In this document: one piece after another, positions 7,961-13,454 of the stretch
How positions within the stretch are numbered: the first letter of the stretch is position 1
How the letters are laid out: each line of letters opens with the position of its first letter
Source of the DNA: Echinostoma caproni
Taxonomy: Eukaryota; Platyhelminthes; Trematoda; Plagiorchiida; Echinostomatidae
DNA: 13,454 nucleotides
Direction of reading: 5' to 3'
Assembly: GCA_900618425.1 (NCBI GenBank)
Contig: UZAN01056637.1
Span: 1 to 13,454, forward strand
Notes under the pieces: model-generated
Databases searched by the model: none
What the model saw: the letters and a program-made list of their open reading frames with translations, nothing else
What the model was told of the DNA's origin: nothing
Program-made: the position numbers and the translations under genes

Positions 7961-8967
7961 ATGACGTGCTGGAACAATGATGATTTGTGGGGAGTAGAGG
8001 TGCAAAAACGTCGGAAAAATTCCCCTTTAATCGTATGAGATTGTTTTCCTTGGAAGGGGGCTATCTGCTTAGTGGGGACAGGAATAGGGGAAAATAACGC
8101 AATGGTTGGTTGCCTTTCGCACGGAGAAGATTCGTAATTAACGTTTATTTTGAAAGCAATAGACACCAATACCCTCGGAAACTACTCCAGGGTTAGAATG
8201 GATGCTGGCAAACTGCTTTCGTGTGTCCCTCTCTGAAGTGAGTAAATAATAGGGAGGAATTGTAGTTTAAAGTTCTAGTATTTTCGAGTTATAATTTTTC
8301 GGCAGGTGTGCACATGAATTCATTGTTGTGTGTTTACAGTTGCATAAGCTGTTGCGTACGTTTAGCTTTCACAACAACTGAGCACATTTTTCAGCTTGGC
8401 TTCTCTGTCCAACATGTGTATTGTCGTAACAAAAATGGATTCTGGTTTTGCGACTTCGTACTGTGTCTGTTGCTCTAACTCTTCTCCGACTATTCGCACA
8501 CGAGCTTACGCTGACAATGTCCATCTCTGCAACAACCTTGTAAAATCTGTAGGTGCGCGTGAATTATTTGATCGGCATAAGTGGAGAAAATTGTACGGTC
8601 GGAGGGTTCACGGTCCGGGTGTCTTGTATTGATGCCCCACATACATGCACATCTAATCAATCGACTCGGTAAAACTCTACCGTCCCTTTGAACGTGGGCC
8701 CTAAATCGTCTGAGTTTGACACTAGAAATCGTGGTACAGGTGCAGAGTTTATAGTGAAAATCAGCTCCGAAAGAAGATACGTGGCCAGATGTTATTATGT
8801 TTAATCTCCTCATTCCGTGGTGCAAAATAAACTGGACCGTGTGTATAACACATCGGGTCACTAAATCGCTGTGAAAGGATGTGCACAAATAGACAAGGAT
8901 TTGTGTGAGAGGAATAGAGGATTGGGATTGTTCATATGAAGATGAATTCGTCGTGTAAATTAGGCAT
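7961..8967. other. Unassigned DNA, possibly the end of the transposase remnant
   Basis: Weak resemblance to the middle of a Tigger-type transposase may persist to about 8160 (C-K-N-V-G-K-I-P-L near 8000-8027, R-N-G-W-L near 8100-8114), but I would not annotate it. The minus-strand open frame 8490-8888 and the plus-strand frame 8396-8632 overlap each other and match nothing I recognise. AATAAA at 8825-8830 has no gene attached. Confidence 0.4.
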
Positions 8968-9113
8968 GATCTGAAAAGCTGGGAAGCACTGGACAGTTGT
9001 TTCGACTTGATTGGGTCTCATCCGCGGTACGAATCCATCGACCCAACTGTGGATGGAACCCGGGACCTCACAGGTAGAACGATAAGCATGCTACTCACTC
9101 GTCCACCGTACAG
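8968..9113 (-). mobile_element. tRNA-derived SINE, near full-length copy (minus)
   Basis: SINEs are short non-coding retroelements transcribed by RNA polymerase III. Read on the minus strand, the copy has a tRNA-like head with A box TGGACGAGTGA and B box GGGTTCCATCC. The body follows (GTTGGGTCGATGGATTCG, GAGACCCAAT, GTCGAAACAACTGTCCAGTG), and it ends CTTCCCAGCTTTTCAGATCA. It matches the copy at 11876-12025 along its whole length. The B box carries C where the consensus GGTTCRANNCC has R. Name and full consensus are unknown to me. Confidence 0.85.
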
Positions 9114-10374
9114 CATAACGCCACTTCAGTAATTGCCAGAAGTTTTACGATTTGGTTAATTAATTTAAGCGATCAGTAGATACAGTTTCCTACGTTCGTG
9201 TCCGTGGACCCGAAAAAACTCCAGTCGATAGAGTCAAAAACATCTTATTACTAGATACATGCTGAGAAGAACTGTATAAAAATCTATTACGAAACGGTGA
9301 CTGAGAAAGATTCATTGAAGTTCATAGCAAACGATCTTCATCATCACAACCTGTGCCCCCTAGAAGCTTTCTTTTTGAAACTTGTCTTTAAAGTCGATCA
9401 CTTTCTGAATGGTGTTATGCCAAAAGTGGAGGTCAGTTCTATACCTTTTCAGTTTGAAGTGAGTACACTACTCGTCGTATCCCATTGGAGCCCCTTCTAA
9501 GTGACTTGCGTTGCGATCGAAACACGCCACTTACTAAACCTTATCTACCGCAATACCGGCCAAGTAGGGATAGATTTTCTCTATATACAAACAAAAATAC
9601 TTTTGAATGAGTTACCGAGGTTTTGGTGGATTAAGTATTCTCCCCATTAATGTTCTGCCTTCCATCAAGGTTTTAGACGAGAATGCACCAACCCGGTGGT
9701 AACTGGCCCCAGTTGGTTGGATAAAAAGGGATTTTTTTCAATATGCATCCAAAAATCAGTCACTATGTTGTTATGTGAATCTTGACATGAATCCTTCTAT
9801 TATCAGGTTCAATCTGGTGAGCAGATCTCATTGTAGTTGAAGTTCCTTCGAATATCATCCCTTCTTTCGAACCAAATGCGAATGATTATATACTTTAGTG
9901 ATGGAAAAGCACAATTGACAAAATGAATGACCATCGTACTTGGATGACGAGCAAGAATTAGCGGCTTTTCGAAAAACAAGACTAAGTCTGAACAGAATTA
10001 CGAGAAATAATTGTTCACTGTGATTCCCGCATTGGCTATTGTATTCTATTTATGATACCAATGACAATTATCTGGCATCTAAAGCTTCTCGATTCGATAC
10101 TCGGCTTTCCCTCATAAGTACTCGTTCGGTCTGCCATCACATTGAAAAAGTACAGCCTTATGGCTCCTTAATGTACAAATTGCAGCCATCTAGCGTTGGT
10201 AACACAGCTAAATTCTTCTTACTGTTTCATCTTTCTGTAATACTTAGATAGTTTGACCCGATGAATTGATGTAGCTATATTTTGGATTTCTGAAGCAAAC
10301 AGACATTTTAGAATTGGAGCATGTGTTTCGATTATGTAGTGAAGTTCGTCCAGTACAGAGAAAACGTAGCGTAA
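9114..10374. other. Unassigned DNA
   Basis: AT-rich sequence without a convincing gene. The longest plus-strand frames (9297-9500 and 10039-10251) show no motif that I recognise and no splice or composition support. Confidence 0.45.
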
Positions 10375-10494
10375 ACTGAAAAGTTAGGAAGCACCAGTTG
10401 GGTCTCATCAGTAATGTCAATCCATCGACCAAATGGAGATCGAACCCGAAACCTCACAGGCAGGACGCAAGCATATTACCCAATCAACCATCAC
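10375..10494 (-). mobile_element. tRNA-derived SINE copy (minus) with internal deletion
   Basis: This is the same SINE family, read on the minus strand: A-box region TGGTTGATTGGGTAATATG, B box GGGTTCGATCTCC, then GGTCGATGGATTGACATTAC and GAGACCCAAC. About 20 bases of the usual body (the GTCGAAACA...GTCCAG stretch) are missing before TGCTTCCTAACTTTT. It faces the copy at 10509-10604 head to head. Confidence 0.8.
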
Positions 10495-10508
10495 CCTATT
10501 TGTGTTGT

Positions 10509-10604
10509 CACGGGTTCGATCCCCAGTTGGGTCATGGATTCACACTGCTGATGAAACGTAATCAGGTCATAACAGTTGTCCAGTGCTTCCTGTCTGTTAG
10601 TTCC
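10509..10604 (+). mobile_element. tRNA-derived SINE copy (plus), head truncated
   Basis: The copy starts just before the B box CGGGTTCGATCCCC, the best match to GGTTCRANNCC in the window. It continues with AGTTGGGTCATGGATTCACA, CTGCTGATG, CAGGTCATAACAGTTGTCCA and GTGCTTCCTGTCTGTTAGTTC. The A-box half of the tRNA head is absent. The downstream GACCCAA segment has mutated to AAACGTAA. Confidence 0.8.
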
Positions 10605-11875
10605 CGCCTCACTTACTCTGTGCATAATGAAATCCACTACATAGACATTTAGGAGTCTTATGCTTTATGTCCAGTATTTGGAATAAGAGTTGTCCACTAA
10701 AATGTTTATATTCCGCTATTTGAAACTGTATACATCCCCACATATTTTGTGTTCGGGCTCAATCGGCTACGTAAATTAAATAATGCGTATATTCTCACAT
10801 CTCATCTGGTTAAAAGAATTCGTATGTTAGCATCACTACACTCTGTGCTATGTGTTAGTGCTTTCTCGTATTAAAGTTGCATCTCGTAGATGAAATGTTT
10901 GTATTCAAAGCAAATTTCGTCATTTTTGGATAATTTGTTTTCGGTTTGTTGGATCAGTTCCTCTTTTGGTATTGATTGTACAATTCAGTTTTCAATAATG
11001 TGAACAACCCAAACGCTGATATCTCCAGACAACCAGAGTTGCTGGGGATTCACAGTTTTTAGCCTTATTTAACCCACTCCAAATTACTATTTTCCGGCAC
11101 ATATTTCTATAATACGAATTTTCGGAAAATTTGGCGGAACTTTGAACAATGGATAATTCAAATGTATGCAAACCCGTTCAGTGGGTACCATGATAGGTAT
11201 CAAACGAGAGTGAGGTGCTTCAGAGACGAATATACACACGGCAAAAGGATTTTCTATCGCTCATGGTACTCCTTGAGTTGTACGAACATGGCTGTGAACT
11301 AGTATGAGAACTTTGTTAATCCCGCATTGGAGGCCATAAAAACAACACGAAAGCATATTTTTGTCATGTTGACCGAAGACCAAAGAACCTTTGTGGTTCT
11401 GTTAATTATATTATCTGATATCAATTAGATAATGTTAGGTTTCTGACATCATCTTTCCACACGACATGAAGCATCCTGTAGATACCTGTTGATATTATCG
11501 TTGTTCACATTTACGGAACGGTGGTTTTTCACATTTATTGTGCCTACTCATAAGTAATGTGTTTAATATGCGTGTGCGAATCCTCTGATACTTTCCGCCT
11601 AAAATGTGCATGAAGCCCCGAAACCCTTTGAGGTATAGTTGATACATATATTTCAGATAATACGGTTTAATTTCGTTTCACCTTGTTTGGTAACAGAATT
11701 TTTCTACCATTTCGAAAATCCTAACCAGGTTTTACGATGCTACTAACAAGTTCACCAGAACACAATTGTGATTTGAGTTTTTCAGCTCCGATATATGTCT
11801 TCTCGTGAAGTAAATTGGTCGTCATATCACATGCATCACAATCCCGCGGTATCTCGAAGATGAAAAACGGTCTGA
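10605..11875. other. Unassigned DNA
   Basis: No recognised coding, RNA or repeat feature. A frame near 11190-11310 (+) reads without stops for about 40 codons but resembles no family that I know. Confidence 0.45.
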
Positions 11876-12025
11876 TCAGCTGCCCAGTGGACGAGTGGGT
11901 AGCATGCTTTCGTTCTACCTGTGAGGTCCCGGGTTCCATCCCTAGTTGGGTCGATTGATTCGCACTGCTGATGTGACCCAACCAGGTCGAAACAGCCGTC
12001 CAGTGCTTTCTAGCTTTTTAGTTCA
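11876..12025 (+). mobile_element. tRNA-derived SINE, near full-length copy (plus)
   Basis: The copy has the tRNA-like head CAGTGGACGAGTGGGTAGC (A box TGGACGAGTGG, 11888-11898) and B box GGGTTCCATCCC (11931-11942). The body follows, with GTTGGGTC (11945-11952) and its reverse complement GACCCAAC (11975-11982), then GGTCGAAACAGCCGTCCAGT and a T-rich end CTAGCTTTTTAGTTCA. The head and both boxes are intact enough that this is the best preserved copy. I did not find clear target-site duplications. Confidence 0.87.
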
Positions 12026-12274
12026 CACTTCAAACACCATACACATGACATATTTTTCCTTAGAAATTGAATCAAATCCTCTATGGCTCGCTTGAAATTT
12101 TGTAGAATTATCGAATGCGTGTTGGAAAAAAGGCTATTCACTATTAAAGTACATCATAAACTGCGTCTGTCCTGTGAATCGATGAAAACATATTTTGCGC
12201 GCTGGCAAGTTACGAAGTAAAGTATTGAATTCTAAATAAAAATGATATGTTTATTTCTTGATGGTTTAGAAGAT
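12026..12274. other. Spacer between SINE and gypsy remnant
   Basis: Short AT-rich stretch with no identified feature. It contains AAATAAAAA near 12234-12242, unlinked to a gene that I can see. Confidence 0.4.
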
Positions 12275-13020
12275 TGAGGAAACTTCAAATTTCTGCGAAA
12301 ATTTTCGTGCAAAATGGAACAGGTCGCGATTCACAGGAGTCGTTAGGGGCTGTCGAATGAGTGCGGAACAGTACGGTACCAGCTTGCACGGACTTTGTCT
12401 TGCCGGGTCTGCATACTATCGAATCTGATGTGGTGTCCTATAATTTTGATAAGCCAAACCTCTAGGATAGCTTAATTTGGGTTGAAGAACACTTACCTCA
12501 GAAGATCAAAATGTTCGAGCGCGTCAATACTGGTAACGATGTCATTATTACCTTGCCCCAATCTAAAATTCAGTCCTCGTGACACGGAGTTCATAAAACT
12601 CTGACAAGTTGGGGAGGCCTTCCGTTAGCCAAAATAGATACGCAGGATATCATAGAGCCCAAAATGTTTTTTGATGCTCGTTTGAGCGCATTGTTCAGAG
12701 CTACTTGTATCTGACGATAAGCCTTAAAATCGTCGGGCTGCACAAACATTCACTGACCATACAGAATGCTAGGAACGATATAGATTTGTGGTGTGTTATA
12801 GCTTTGGAACCGCGGTATTGTTGAAAAAAGATAATGATCGCCAGGATGCAAGTTAATACTGGATCTCGGAACCAAGTGGATATGAGGAGCAAGGACTGTT
12901 TAAAAGCCGAATTCTTCTCAGCCGCAACATACGCTGGAATATCAGCGTAGGTAACGGAATGTTTCCTAGGGTGCGCGACATTGAGGTTCCCGTAATGAAG
13001 AAACGAGCAAATTTGCGATT
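12275..13020 (-). pseudogene. Ty3/gypsy LTR-retrotransposon reverse transcriptase remnant
   Basis: On the minus strand the RT blocks of a Ty3/gypsy pol polyprotein appear in order but in shifting frames. FQRMLRLRRIRLLNSPCSS (12939-12883) matches the pre-RT stretch F-E-x-M-L-x-L-G-I-I-R-P-S-N-S-P-W-S-S. Next come V-P-R-S and PGD, then TPQIYIVPSI (for T-P-D-R-Y-P-V-P-H-I). LYGQ, a stop, then MFVQPDDFKAYRQI (12764-12708) is motif A, normally L-x-G-K-x-x-F-S-K-L-D-L-x-x-A-Y-H-Q-I. After a frameshift comes KKHFGLYDILRIYFG, a stop, RKASPTCQSFMNSVSRGLNF, then GNND at 12541-12552 where the catalytic Y-x-D-D should be. DALEHFDLLR follows, and then IIGHHIRFDSMQTRQDKVRA (12444-12385), the F-L-G-H-x-I...G-I-x-P-x-x-x-K-V-x-A block. 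The first catalytic Asp is now Asn. LTRs, gag, protease and integrase were not recognised. Confidence 0.8.
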
Positions 13021-13454
13021 GAGAAGGACACAGGAAACAAGCTGAAAAATGGGAATTGTAACACGAGACAAAGTGATTTATTGGCAATTCACATGTACAT
13101 CCATGTATCAATTTTCTGAAGACTCAAGAAACTCTACCGATTGCAAATCTGCCACTCAATGATTCACTTGGACACTCCCCTATACCATATAAGATTCTCA
13201 AACAATAAAACAATTCAAAGAAGCGGCATAATGCCCCCATCACCCGTTGTACAAATACTGTTACGGATTTTGCAAACGTATAAACATATGTCTATTTGTA
13301 TCCAGAGTAATTTAACCGCTCCAGGGACTGAAAATGATGCTCAATGTCCGTTTTAACAGATCGCCCTTGATTAATCCATTCCATTTTTCAGGTGAATGAA
13401 TCATTATTGACCGCTGGCATTTCTTGATTAAACGTCCGTGATACGGAAAGGATG
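13021..13454. other. Unassigned DNA at window end
   Basis: In the gypsy orientation this region would hold protease or gag-side sequence, but I see no convincing motif. The plus-strand frame 13141-13356 is not recognisable as a protein family. Confidence 0.4.

Noticed and set aside
8490..8888. Minus-strand 132-residue frame as a possible gene
   Set aside because: No family motif, splice context or composition difference supports it, and its length can occur by chance.
11888..11950. Functional tRNA gene at the SINE head
   Set aside because: A and B boxes are present, but the T stem is only three sound pairs and the sequence continues into the shared SINE body in several copies; it is tRNA-derived and not a tRNA gene.
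12485..12500. Apparent minus-strand splice donor (CTGAG followed by GTAAGT) suggesting a host exon at 12500-12660
   Set aside because: The frame on both sides continues as gypsy RT (DALEHFDLLR then V-F), so the GTAAGT spans a decayed codon of the transposon.

Overview
The window looks like nuclear DNA of a digenean trematode (fluke). The evidence is the repeat content: reverse transcriptase (RT) remnants of the RTE type that fill fluke genomes, a Penelope-like element with a GIY-YIG nuclease, a Ty3/gypsy RT, a Tigger/pogo-type transposase and several copies of a tRNA-derived SINE. Genus cannot be fixed from the sequence alone. There is no sign of bacterial gene organisation: no operons and no ribosome binding sites. 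Long open frames are almost all parts of decayed transposons.

The one host gene I can support is a single exon at 5640-5851 (+). It encodes the last ~69 residues of a GOLD-domain protein, best matched by the C-terminus of ACBD3 (GCP60), a Golgi scaffold. It has a pyrimidine-rich splice acceptor in front and ends in TAA. Everything upstream (1-5639) is therefore probably its last intron, or part of it.

Layout. 1-445: unremarkable DNA with a 10-bp hairpin. 446-952 (+): RTE fragment A. 953-2121 (-): Penelope-like RT/GIY-YIG remnant with a perfect 24-bp inverted repeat at 1057-1080 and 2098-2121. 2192-2233: TA microsatellite. 2236-3245 (-): RTE fragment C, the best preserved. 3246-4050: nothing recognised. 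4051-5465 (+): RTE fragment D, from another subfamily, with its 3' UTR. 5572-5851: splice acceptor and terminal ACBD3-like exon. 5852-7470: presumed 3' UTR and intergenic DNA, pyrimidine-rich at 6200-6540. 7475-7960 (+), with a fainter trail to about 8160: Tigger/pogo-like transposase remnant. 8968-9113 (-), 10375-10494 (-), 10509-10604 (+) and 11876-12025 (+): SINE copies, two of them head to head. 12275-13020 (-): Ty3/gypsy RT remnant. The remainder is unassigned.

No transposon here looks able to encode a working protein: each carries stops, frameshifts, deletions or lost catalytic residues. I found no novel gene system. The points most worth a second look are the conserved GOLD exon beside a transposon-filled intron, the inverted-repeat-bounded Penelope copy abutting an RTE copy, the head-to-head SINE pair, and the two heavily decayed elements that simple ORF calling would miss (Tigger and gypsy).
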